From Toxonevra muliebris (taxonomy: Eukaryota; Arthropoda; Insecta; Diptera; Pallopteridae): DNA of 64,000 nucleotides. Shown here one piece after another: positions 22,519 to 33,091 of the stretch; the stretch's first letter is position 1; every line of letters starts with the position of its first letter. A model generated the notes under the pieces. The model had not been told where the DNA came from. It ran no database searches and saw only the letters and a program-made list of their open reading frames with translations. The translations under genes and the position numbers were made by a program. Where the stretch lies: assembly GCA_963691655.1 (NCBI GenBank), contig OY829326.1, positions 17,906,878 to 17,970,877 on the forward strand, given 5' to 3'.

Positions 22519-24633
22519 CCTTTCTTCTTCGCGTATCATTTCAGCAATTTCTGGTTTAATTTCCAATTCATCATGATGAGTTACTCCCGAAGAGCCCACA
22601 CCACCACCGCTCCCTGTGCCGCCACCTCCAGCGCCAACTGCTGCTGCTGCCAACGATGCTCCCAGTGCAGAAGCCATAGCAGCATGAGAATGTGCTGCAT
22701 GCAATTGATGCTGTGCGGCCAACTGTTGAGCGGCGGCTGCAGCATGATGTGAGTGATGATGGGACGACGAATGGTGTGAATGATGTTGATTAGCTAATGC
22801 AGCAGCAGCGGCAGCCGCAGCAGCTGCTGAAGCGGAGTGGGAATGATGGGTGGCGCCGCCGCTGACACCAGCTGCTCCATCACGACCGCTACCACTGGCT
22901 GCTGATGATGGTGAGGGCAACGATGAGCCATTTGTTGTATGAGCCGACGGCAATGAAGGCGAACAGCTGACAGCAGGACGAGGATATGATGAACCAGCGG
23001 AAGTCGATGAAGTCGAAGACGAAGATGTAACAGAACCGGATGAAGTCGATGATGGAATTGAATTGGAATTGGAATTCGACGATCTCGAAGGAGCAATTGC
23101 ATTTGCCGGCAAAGCTGTAGGATTTGGCGAAGCGAATGGATTGCGCACAATAGTCGATGTAGTCATGGCGATGGGTGGTGGTAGTGACATGGCGGCCTCA
23201 TTGATCACCGCAACAGCACTGCTACCACTGTCAGTTGTGATGTGATGACGGGAGTGATTCGGTGGTAATGCTGGTGATGGTGAACGACTGCGGCGACGTG
23301 ACGCAAATCGCTCCAAATGCTCATCCATGAACAGGCCATCACGTGAGCGTTTACGCTGATGTTGTGTGCTTAAATTTAAATCCATTACAGTGGAAATTTT
23401 CTCAAGCGCTTCATTGAAAACGCGTGCGCGTTTCGGTTTATGACAACCATCAGCTTCATCGTCACGATCATCATCAATGTCATCATCACGTTCAACATCT
23501 TCTTCATCATCATCATATACGGTCATGCGCTGTTCGGCGGGCACCATGGGATGTGCAGCGACACTAGCACTACTGCTGCCGCCACTGCCATGTGAGCCCG
23601 AGCTAACCTCAGCTAAACCGCGTATTTTCAACATTTCCGCAACCTTCAACAGCGGATTTATCTGATCCTGGCTTACATTAATCTCACCCTTGTACATAAA
23701 TTCCATAATGGCTTTCAACTCCTGCCATCGTACATCGCGCATAATGACGATCGGATGCTGGCACGGGTTATCGTAGAAGAGCGTTTGAAAATATGGAGAA
23801 CAAGCGGAAAGCACCATTTTGTGTGCTTTGATCGACTGGCCCTCACAAGCTAGTGTGACATCCACGAAAGATTCGTTCTGCAGCAGCTCATCGAAAACAT
23901 TCGTCAAATTGGTTTGGTAATTATTCCAGCGTAAGCAAAACTGTTGATTAGCGGCAGCGCTGGTGTGAACCTTTGCCTTGGCCAAAGTGGCGCCGCGTGC
24001 ATTCTTGCTTGAAAGAGTAATAGGTTCGGATAGTTTAATGGGTGCTGCTGATACAGCTGCAACACTAGTGGTATTGGTGCTAGTGTTTGATAGAGGGCGC
24101 TGCGCACCAAACTCGAATAAAGCAGACATATGTGGCATGGCGGTTAAATGATGTGAATGATGGTGATGATTTGGTGATGCTGGCAATGAGCGCGATTTAT
24201 TCAATGGCATCTCAATGCGCATATCGGGATCATCGAGATCAAGCGCAGAGGTGAGTCCGACCACCTCACTGGAGGTGAGCGGGCGTGGTGGTGGTGATAT
24301 ATCACCACTTGTTGAAACTACAACTGGAATGGACTTTGTATCCATTGCTACTTCTGCCAATGACTGTTGCTTATTAATTAAAGCAACATCAGTTTCGATC
24401 TCTAGCTGCGGTGATGCTGCATGGGATGCTGGTGCTGGTGATGGCGTGGCTCTGGTTGGACTTCTGCTAAATTCAGTGCTGTGCCTGGACGTAGGAGAGA
24501 CGCTCTCCATTAGCCCTTTTGCTGCCATATCACTGCCAGTAACACTTTCTTTATCGCCGACTGACGCGGCTGTGGTTATTGAAATTTCGGACGACTTTTG
24601 CGTAAAGTCAATGATATCCTTTGTCATATCCAT
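22519..24633 (-). CDS. bab2: Bric-a-brac 2 BTB transcription factor, first coding exon (partial gene)
   Basis: Nuclear BTB/psq transcription factor. In Drosophila, Bab proteins pattern tarsal segments, ovary terminal filaments and sexually dimorphic abdominal pigmentation. The exon encodes 705 residues. A Ser/Thr/Pro-rich N-terminus with a His run near 156 is followed by the BTB domain at about 230-343 (from QFCLRWNNYQ to IRGLAEVS, with KAHKMVLSACSPYFQTLFYD in between). Then come an acidic block (about 372-394), basic clusters KPKRARV and QRKRSRDG, the Bab2-type motif TTSTIVRNPFASPNP (about 490-505), Ser-, Ala- and His-rich low-complexity tracts (about 530-660) and a final DELEIKPEIAEMIREEER. 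The YDNPCQHPI and INPLLKVAE stretches and the TTSTIVRNPF motif favour bab2 over its paralogue bab1. The start was chosen because AAAC precedes ATGG and no upstream in-frame ATG extends it. The psq and AT-hook exons are not in view. Confidence 0.92.
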
Positions 24634-26962
24634 GTTTATTTTGGTATGATTTTTTTTTTACAAATTCTTTCTCTTTCTATCGTACGTGTATCTTAGTTAT
24701 TTTTAATGAATTTTTTAACACGCATTTTTCAAAGTTTTTTTTCTTTTCTTTTGAACAAAGTAATTCAACGTTTTTCTGATTTCTTTCTACACTTTTAATT
24801 AAATAATTAGGCAATTTTTTTCTTTTTTGGAATAAATGTTTTCTACACACTCACACACAAAAATCTATAGTAAAACTTGTTATCTTTAATTTTGTTGCTG
24901 TTGCTGTTGTTGCCTTTTTATATTAATTAATGTTTATTATTATTTATTTCAACAATATTTTTCGAAAAAAGAAAAAATATAATTATTATTATTATGAACA
25001 CATACACTCACATACATATATTCATAAAAATTAATTATAATTATTATTGTTATTATTATTTTATTTTTTTGTTTTCGTTTTCATGTATTTTTTGCCTCTT
25101 CTTTATGTATTTATTATTATTATTATTATATTATTTTTATTATTATTTCATTTCAATTAAATCTTGTGACTGTAGCTATGTATGTAGTTGTAGTTGCACA
25201 GTCATCGTCACCACCCAAAACTTTTTATTATAACACTCAAACATTGAGTCGGTGTGGGTGTCAGTGGAGTAGAGGGAGAAGGAACAAAGCTCAACGAAGC
25301 TTCCTTTGCTTGATTTAAATTGGCGCGCTGTTGTTGTTGTTTTTGTTCTGCTTCTCTTCTTTTCTTCTGTTTTTGTGCTTCAGCTGTTTCCTCCACGTTA
25401 ATTTTAATATTATTTATTTTTTATTATTAATTATTAATAACGACACAACGGTGCTGTGCTTTTTCGTTGAAAGTTTTCAAGTTGGGCGCGCAATTTCAAC
25501 TTCTGGGGCCACAGAAGCGAGAAACACGGAAACTGATCCTTATGTGTATTGCTTTATTTATATATGTATTATTTAATTTATTAGCGTTGTTTTTGTCTCA
25601 TTTTTTATTCCAGCTCCTTAACAAACACATGCATTCAAACATACGTACACATGTATACCACCATGTATATGTATTTATTTCATGCTTTATTTATTATTTA
25701 TATATAGAATGTAATAAATTACACTAAAGTGTCGGCATAAAATATTTTCTTCTTCTTTTACTGCGTAAGGATATTTTGTTGTTGTTCTTACTGGAGAGTG
25801 AGTGCTGTTTGAGAGGAGTTGGCGTAAATGTTAATGAGTAACCAACAACAAAGTATGAGTTTTGTGGAGATTTTGTTTCTTAAGAATGTTGTTAAACTTC
25901 TCTCACTTGCTAACGGTAAAGCACGATGTTAATGTGTATGTTTACAAAACTGTTTTCTTGTTTTCCCGTTGTATTGTTGTTGTTATTATTATTGTTATTG
26001 TTGTTGTAACTCAAACTTATTTTTTTTTTTTTTACATTAGAGAAACTTGAACGCGCGCGTTTATCCAACACTGTTTTATTCTTCTTCTTCCTGCTCTTCT
26101 TAATTTCTTCTGCTGCTGTCGACAGAAATTCTTGTACACGCCGCACGCTTCTACTACTACAGCATACTGCTCTTACTACCAAATACGAAGGATGCAAACT
26201 GAAGTGTGAAGAAAGAAAATTCTTTTTTATTGCCACCCGATTTATACTCTCCCTCTTGCTGCTACAAATATTTGTATGTGTGTGTTGGTATGTGCTGCGC
26301 TCGCTGTCTCTGTCGATTGGGTAGGCGGAGGTGGCTGTATGTTTGTGTGTCTGTTGAAAATGAGGAGCAAAAGGACGATAACGACTACACTACGAGAACG
26401 ACGAGAACGACAACGACGACGACAACGGACTAAAGTGTAATAAATTAATAAATTACAATTTGTAGCTGCTGCAGCAATGAAAAAGTTTTGTCCTTTGCTT
26501 GCTTCAAGCTCACAACAATAAAATGAAAATCGATTTCTTGTATTTTCGCAAAATTTTCTGTTGGTTTTTTCTTTCTTTTCGATATAAAAGAAATGTCTTT
26601 TATTAAAGTTTATTTTTTAGCTGATTAAGAATTTAATTCTCATTGACACTCGTTAATTATTTGAGTTAACTTTGCGGGGGTCTATAGTAAATAAAGCACA
26701 CAAATGTCACTCACATCAATTTGTTATCATTTGTCACCGATTGATCTTGATAATAATCTTGTGTGATTTTTTATTTTGTTTTCATTTCTTGTTTTCGTAA
26801 ATTGTGTGCATTTCTTTACGTACGTATTTTTGTTTTTATTTTTCACACTTTTTTTTACCTATTTTCTTTTTTCTTATATCGTTTACACACTCACTCACAT
26901 TGCACTAACACAAATTCAGCAATTTTTCGTGTACAAACGACGACGACAGTTGAATGCGAACT
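24634..26962 (-). promoter_or_regulatory. Probable bab2 5' leader
   Basis: This stretch lies directly upstream of the bab2 start on the minus strand. It is dominated by CAA, CAG, GTT and TTA simple repeats, as long leaders of fly developmental genes often are. No coding homology is seen. A 62-codon minus-strand frame at 25208-25396 (Gln/Glu/Lys-rich start) could be an upstream ORF but has no recognisable domain. Whether the leader is one exon or spliced cannot be told from sequence alone. Confidence 0.35.
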
Positions 26963-26964
26963 GA
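26957..26964 (-). promoter_or_regulatory. Candidate initiator for bab2
   Basis: On the minus strand AATCAGTTCG matches the insect initiator consensus TCAKTY, with the A at 26962 as the possible start site. It is followed by a GTCGTCGTCG run. No TATA box or good downstream element is evident. The match is short and could be chance. Confidence 0.25.
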
Positions 26965-27019
26965 TTCTCCTGCAATGAATGAAACAACATTTGACCACAT
27001 TTTCGTTTCGAGAATTGAG

Positions 27020-27115
27020 TTTACTGCTGCTGTTGCCGTGCTGTGCTGCCGCTGTTGCAGTCACTGCCAGCGTTGACGGTACTGTTGCTGTCGCTGCCGC
27101 TGTTGCTCTTCATTG
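27020..27115. repeat. CTG/CCG-rich tract
   Basis: Alternating GCTGTTGCCG-type words make this one of the most GC-rich stretches of the window outside the bab2 exon. On the minus strand it reads as AGCAACAGCGGC repeats. It may be untranslated leader or promoter-proximal DNA of bab2. Confidence 0.5.
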
Positions 27116-27654
27116 AGAGTATATGCGTGAGCACAACATTCATTTTTTTATATCCATTTTCGTTTATGTGTATGCGTTTTGTTTTATCTCTTGTTGTGTG
27201 TTGGTATTAGTGAGCGAGCGAGCAACCCAATTTTCCTTTATTTCGGGGTGTGAGAGTTCTCATTTCGTTGCATTTTCCCTTTTAGCCAAGTGCATAGCTG
27301 CGTGGAATTGAAACAGTTTTCATTAAATGCGGCGAATTAAGCAGTACTGTGTAAGAGAATTTAAGAGAGTGTGTGAAATGAGAGGCGGAATTAGAAGCGA
27401 GCACCAAAATGTATTTATTGAAAATATTTATGAAGTGTGATGAAATACGAAAAGAGTAATTATAAATAAATAAAATAAAAACAATTATGGAAAATTACAT
27501 CAACAATTAGTAATTTGAAATTTTCTATTAAAAATATCAGGCAAGGGCGTCGCATGAGTAAAATTTAAAAAACAATTTTTTTTTTTTAATTTGTGCATTA
27601 AAAGTTTATTTTAAAAACAGAAAATATTTCAAGACTTACGATATATCCATTAAC

Positions 27655-27906
27655 CCTGGAAATACATGCATATTTTTTATACTTAAAGGTCATGCTTCGT
27701 CAAAACGACGACGGCATTATTCAAAGTGGTCATGCACATGATCTATACACCTATAACTTTGAAAGTTGATTATTTCCCTTTATTTTGCTAATTTATCATT
27801 ATTCATATTTATTCATAAATTAAGTGTTTATCAACGCTTTCTTAGAAAGAAATATTGTAAAACGTTAACATGCGTCGTCGATTAGACGAAGCATGTTCTT
27901 CCAGGG
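27655..27906. mobile_element. piggyBac-like MITE with TTAA duplication and internal palindromes
   Basis: TTAA lies at 27651-27654 and 27907-27910. The tips are CCCTGGAAATACATGC and, reverse-complemented, CCCTGGAAGAACATGC. Inside both ends, CATGCTTCGTC and GACGACG words form further inverted matches. The 252-bp body is non-coding. TTAA plus CCC-starting TIRs is the standard piggyBac form. Confidence 0.8.
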
Positions 27907-28479
27907 TTAATAAAATTTATTCTTTTGGTACCTGATTCAAGATACCAATTCCTTTCCCCTTTTGAACTGAAAATTACGCCATTAGATTCGTCTAGACTTG
28001 CCGCAGATTGCCACATAAAGTTATAGTGGGCAGGTCTACGGGTTCAGTTCTTGTGCTAACCCTCCTCCCCTTGTGATTCTTTGGAATTTTCTACTCAAAT
28101 AATTCTTCCTTCCAGCTCTGCCACTTTCGCATAATTTTGGACTTTTTTTACATTTTCCTTAATTCACTCACTTCACTACTTGGCAGAGAATTTGTGCTCG
28201 ATTGTTTTATCAGTATTCAAATTGAGCTGCATAGAATATTAATGAAAAAACCTAGCTATATTACTCAGGGAAAACAGAAAACTTCTACACAAATTTCGAT
28301 ATTTAGTTGATTTTTCCAAGCTCTCCAAGAAAAACAATCAACAAAAAACTTATTTGTTGAATAACTGAGCATTTTTAAAGGTAGATATGTGGTACCAAAC
28401 TTTCGCTATGGACGTAAGATTAAGGAATGGGAAGAACTTGGTAATCCTACTTCTTGAATCTAATTTTTGCTTGGTTGCA

Positions 28480-29371
28480 AAGAGAGTGTATAAATCGTTA
28501 TTTATTGCTCAAGGGAACTGTTACTAATTACGCCTAGCTTTGCTAATTCATCATCTCTTTCTTTGTCTTCAACATTCGTATGGCGTAGAACCAGACTAAG
28601 GCAATGTCAAGCCTCTGAATCAAATAAACAAGTAGCTCTCTACAACAAGTAATTGATTTAGTAAATTTGCGTTAGAAAGCTTTAGTTTTATTTCTTAAGC
28701 TCCTCCCTAAGCCCACTAATGGCATGCATACATTGTGGAGGCATTAAAACTATTCATTTTTTGCAGGTTAGCTCTGATAATCGTGATTCATTAGTCGATA
28801 AACATGGGCTTCATGTGAAAACCCTCTCCCTGGATCCGCCATCAAGAAAATATTAGAAGAAATTTGATTTTTAAATAATGAACAGTAGAATACTGAGAGT
28901 TAGAAGTTTCTTAAATTTATCTTAAGATTTTTATATATAATTTAACAACAACATTTTACCAACCATGGAAAATTCACAAAAAATTGATCGAGGTCTTTTT
29001 GAAGGGTACAAGTTAGGATTGGTTTAGGGGCTGTTCCCTCTTAGATAGCATTTTTTTGATACCACTGTTGGGTTAGTTGTAATGTAAAAAATTACGCTTC
29101 ATTTTTCTTCCACTGCTCAAGACGTCTAAATCCACTTAGCCAGATCACAAGACTTTATTAAAGTATAAAGTTTGAGTTCAAAAGCTTTCTCTATTTCATA
29201 GAGGAATGGTTTACCAAAGGTTTTGATTCTACTCCTTGCTAGTACCAGGTAACCAGATGGAGCAAGTGTTTAACAGTTTCTTTTACTTCGATCTCATGAA
29301 GGCTACGGCAGAAATACTTATGAGGAATATGTAGCTTCATTGCATGCAAACCAATCGTTCTGTTACTCACC
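28480..29371 (-). pseudogene. Decayed LINE fragment (RNase H / C-terminal tail)
   Basis: On the minus strand, 29366 to about 29225 reads as LHAMKLHIPHKYFCRS followed by EVKETVKHLLH, which resembles the C-terminal zinc-knuckle region of RNase H-bearing LINEs (lost second Cys). A short DDELAKLG motif near 28550-28580 resembles the end of an RNase H domain, but its order relative to the tail is not as expected, so it may come from a second fragment. Boundaries are approximate. Confidence 0.4.
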
Positions 29372-29374
29372 TAA

Positions 29375-29879
29375 TAGTGCGGGCACACGAGGGTGAATTT
29401 CGTTGAAATTCTGAATTTCAAATTTAGGTGGACGGACACAAGACAAAAAAAAAATTTTAAATCCGTTTTTTGAAAGATTATAAGTTTAGAGAAAAAGAAG
29501 AATTTTGTGTGTTTTGTGCAAATAAAAATGTAGCCTTTCAATTGGATTTAGACATCAAGAATTTATATAGCAATTATGGATAATTGAAGTAATGGCAATG
29601 AGTTATTCTCCGACTCCATTATTTTATTTTTTCACTTAATAAATATTATAAGAGCAGCTGTTATGAAAACATAATCCAAAATATCTAAAAAATGTAATCT
29701 TAAATATTTCCTGTTTTTTACAACTTTGTACTTCAGTGTTGCTAGTTACTGTGTCGTTGAAATATGTCTGAAGTGCAGAATTTCATTTGACAGTTTTTGT
29801 ATGGCAAAATTCCGCATTTCAGACGCATTTCAACGAAATGCTAAATTTGCTTGAAATTCGCTCTCGTGTGTCCGCACTA
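29375..29879. mobile_element. TIR element with TAA duplication (PIF/Harbinger-like?)
   Basis: The left tip TAGTGCGGGCACACGAG and the right tip (reverse-complemented) TAGTGCGGACACACGAG differ at one base; weaker inverted similarity (TTTCGTTGAAAT) continues for about 60 bp. TAA precedes and follows the element. The body is AT-rich and non-coding. The superfamily is uncertain because the 3-bp duplication is low-complexity. Confidence 0.7.
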
Positions 29880-32450
29880 TAACATATTTCCATTTAGATT
29901 TCTATGATTAGAAACTTAAATGAGTGTATTAAGTAAAATAGTAACTCAAGTCTCTAACGTCGCCATTTCTTCTTTAAATCTCTTGTTTAAACTTCTAAAA
30001 ATATCTGCAGCTCACTAAAGATGTGAGTTTTTAACAATTTCAGAAAATATTCAATGCAAATAAATATTGTTAAATAAAAATACTGAGGATCAGAGAGGAT
30101 TGAAAAACTTATTCAATTTAATATTCACATGACTTCAATGCCTGTGTAAATTCTCGGTTTCAAGTTTAGCGGTGAAATATATTAGGGAATTAATCTCTGA
30201 AAACCCAATATGAACAGGCTAGTATCACAGATCTTTTTGTGTAGCTTCTTCATATCATTTATTGCACAAAAAAATCTATTGTAATTCACTATATTTTTAA
30301 ATCTGTCATTTATTGCACCTCTTTCAATATAAATAACATGTTTTTGTTTTGTTCTTTTATGCATAGTTTTTATTGTTTTTTCAATTAGTCATCAACAATA
30401 AAATCATCATCATCGTCATTGTGTGATATTGGCTAATATAGAAAATTCATTTGTATGCAAATTCGCCGCTATTGAATGATGTATAAAACAAAACAACAAC
30501 AAAATAACAGCAACAACATCGAATGGACAAATGAAATAAAAACCAGTCACCTTTAAGAAATTTCCATAGTAGTGGTAGTAAGAAAGAGAAAAGCTAACGA
30601 CGAGATGCAAAAAGTCTTCTTCTTCTTCTTCTTCCGTTTCGTTGAAAATAGTTTTAGTAGTAGTAGTATTTGTTGTTGACTTTTGTATGCAACACAAGTA
30701 AAACCGGGAGCATAAAAATGAAGAAAAAACATACGAAACCACGCCTTCGATATACTACGAAAGCATGAGTAAAGTTGTTGTTTTTTGTTTTTTTTTTTGC
30801 TTCTTCTTTCAAATATACTCATATAGAAGAGTAGCATAATGGAGCCTACACTTGCCCCCACTTTGCGCAATGGTATGGTGGCTCCTCGCTCTCACAAAGT
30901 TCATTCGTTCATGTTTTTTACTCTCATACACTCGCTCTCTCTTTCTTGCACACATTGTATAATGTGGTGCTTGCTAGTTCTGTAAAAAGAGAAAAATTAA
31001 GCTTTGCATATTAACAGCAACAAAAACAACAATAATAAAAAAAAGGAATGCTCACAGATTGTGGAGAAAAAAGGCAACAACAAATATGCAATGTGACGTC
31101 ATGTGATAGGCGGTGCCATTAAAACGCATTTTTAATATTTTGTAGGTGAAGGAGTGATGGTGCAAAAAGGTTTGTATAGTGATGTGTGGGGTACAATGGG
31201 GACGCAGAGTGAGATGAAGGAGTAAGGTTATAAAACGCATGCAAATAGTTTGCACTATTGCTGCTCTTGTTGTTGTTATGGTTGAAGCCACGTGCTATCC
31301 TATGTGTTATACTGTAAAGGCAACAACAGTAACTGTATTTATATAATATGTATTTAGTTTTTGTTGTTGGTATGTTCATATTTTAATTCATGTTGATTTT
31401 TTTATTGTTGTTGCTGTCTTTCCGTAAGTTGATGAAAATGAATTTTGCCCGCCCACTTGCATTTCATTGGTGATAAATAAATATATAGCCCTTGTCGCAA
31501 TTTATACGTATTTAATTTAATTTTTATTATTTATTTCACATTTCGTTGTTCGGTATTATTTCGATTTCGAATTAATTTTGATTCTTTGTATAAATAAACA
31601 CGATTTTATTATAAAGTAATTTGTTGTCTTTGGTATTTATTATTGTGTTGTTTTTTTTTTAATATTAATTGAAATTCCCCACAAAATTATTTGCACAATA
31701 AATTACTCAATTGAGTTTTTATATAAATTCGTGGGAAATTTTCAATTAAATAATAATGAATAATTGCTGAAAAATAGTTTAAGCATGCATTTCTGTATTA
31801 CACGCGATGTTATCGATTGTCATGGTCAAATACAGTCAATTCTTTCTTAACCTGATCTTTCCAAAAACCTTAGGTCCTTTAGCGTTTTGCCACTATATTT
31901 CGAATATAATGCTTAATTTTTTCCATTCTAGCAACTTGGGCTAGTAAGCACAGCCCCATATTTTTTACGCGCTTGATCTATGAATGTCAGTTTCCAGCTC
32001 ATAAGGAGGAAATCTGGTGTTCACTTTCTACATAGTACTCTTTGTGAGATTTCTACTCTTTCTAATGCTAGCTGATTTATATATGATATGCAGTGATATG
32101 CCCACTAGCAGATCCATAGATTACCTAAGGGGACTTTCAGTCTTTCGTAAAATTTTTCTTTATTAATGAAGAACGATTAAAATATATGAGAAATTCATCA
32201 TACAAGAGGAGAGAATTTATCCCTAAATCTCCCGTCCCCCTGGATTCATTTAGTGATTCCACTTATACAGTTTGATGCTTTTCGTTCGCGTATATTGGGT
32301 CAATTATTTTTTTTACATATAAGAGACTTATAAAACTTTATTGATAGACGTCAGTAAAGGGTTCTATTTCTTAATTGGCGAGTAAAGTTATTCTTAACTT
32401 GATGTCAAGGCTAAGATCATTATCAGTGTTCTAGTTCTGTTTAAGTCAAT
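29880..32450. other. Non-coding stretch upstream of bab2
   Basis: Mostly AT-rich with CAACAA and TTG patches (about 30480-30520, 31010-31090, 31255-31340). No coding homology was recognised. It may contain bab2 regulatory DNA, but no specific site can be supported. Confidence 0.4.
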
Positions 32451-32770
32451 GGGTGGGTTTCCCGGGTGCTAAATCAGAAAAGCTTCTTTCAAAGTGTGTT
32501 AGAAACGCGTCGCTTCTGATTTTTCAGGTGAGCATGATTTCCCAAAACTTTGACAGCTGACAAACTCGACATAAGTTTGAAATCATTCAAAAATTATATA
32601 AATATATTTTTAGATGGAAATTAAAACATTTCACAAACTAGAATTTAATGTTTTCCAAAAATTTTACAACTAATGCGTCATACCATTTCTAAGACGTAAA
32701 CAGTGATTACTGATTTTTGATTAATCACTTCGAAATCAGCTTTTCTGATTTGCACCCGGAAAACGCACCC
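32451..32770. mobile_element. MITE with AAT duplication (PIF/Harbinger-like)
   Basis: The left end GGGTGGGTTTCCCGGGTGC and the right end (reverse-complemented) GGGTGCGTTTTCCGGGTGC match at 17 of 19 bases, continuing as AAATCAGAAAAGCT on both sides. AAT flanks both ends. A GGG-starting TIR with a 3-bp duplication fits PIF/Harbinger. There is no coding capacity in 320 bp. Confidence 0.75.
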
Positions 32771-32880
32771 AATGATGACGATATAGTTAGCCTATGAAGT
32801 GAAGTCAGTGTTAAAATGGTAATTTTTACACCTTAATATGCTTCGCAGGGAAAGAAGTGGTCCCTAATCATGCTACCTAC

Positions 32881-33091
32881 GACCTCGATAGTCTAGTGGA
32901 TAGTGCACAAGATTTTCAACCAGAAGGTTGCGGGTTCTATTCCCGTCTTCGTCTGGTGGTTAATTCTCATATACTTCTTATATTTACTATCGATATGAAG
33001 AGAATGAAAATTATAAGAAAGTGTACAAGTACACACCTTGGCTGGTAATGGCAAAACCACAGAGCTGTGATAAAAAATTAAATTAACCTAT
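32881..33091 (+). mobile_element. tRNA-related SINE, 3'-truncated
   Basis: The head GACCTCGATAGTCTAGTGGA carries a tRNA-like A box, and GGTTGCGGGTTCTATTCCC a B box. The body block GGTGGTTAATTCTCATA, AAGTGTACAAGTACACACCTT and GGTAATGGCAAAACCAC matches the copies at 38535 and 62893. The GACAGCC/TAACC tail is replaced by AATTAACC, so the copy is 3'-shortened or diverged. Confidence 0.8.

Noticed and set aside
22794..23150. A 118-codon minus-strand frame inside bab2
   Set aside because: It is an out-of-frame shadow of the low-complexity part of the bab2 exon.
24215..24649. A 144-codon plus-strand frame opposite the bab2 N-terminus
   Set aside because: It is the antisense of the bab2 coding exon, with no domain or leader of its own.
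25208..25396. A 62-codon minus-strand Gln/Glu-rich frame as an alternative bab2 start or small gene
   Set aside because: It is built on simple repeats, has no recognisable domain, and is not in continuous frame with the bab2 exon. At most it is an upstream ORF.
32881..32952. A tRNA gene
   Set aside because: The A and B boxes are good but the cloverleaf arms do not pair properly, and the same head with the same non-tRNA body recurs, so it is a SINE.
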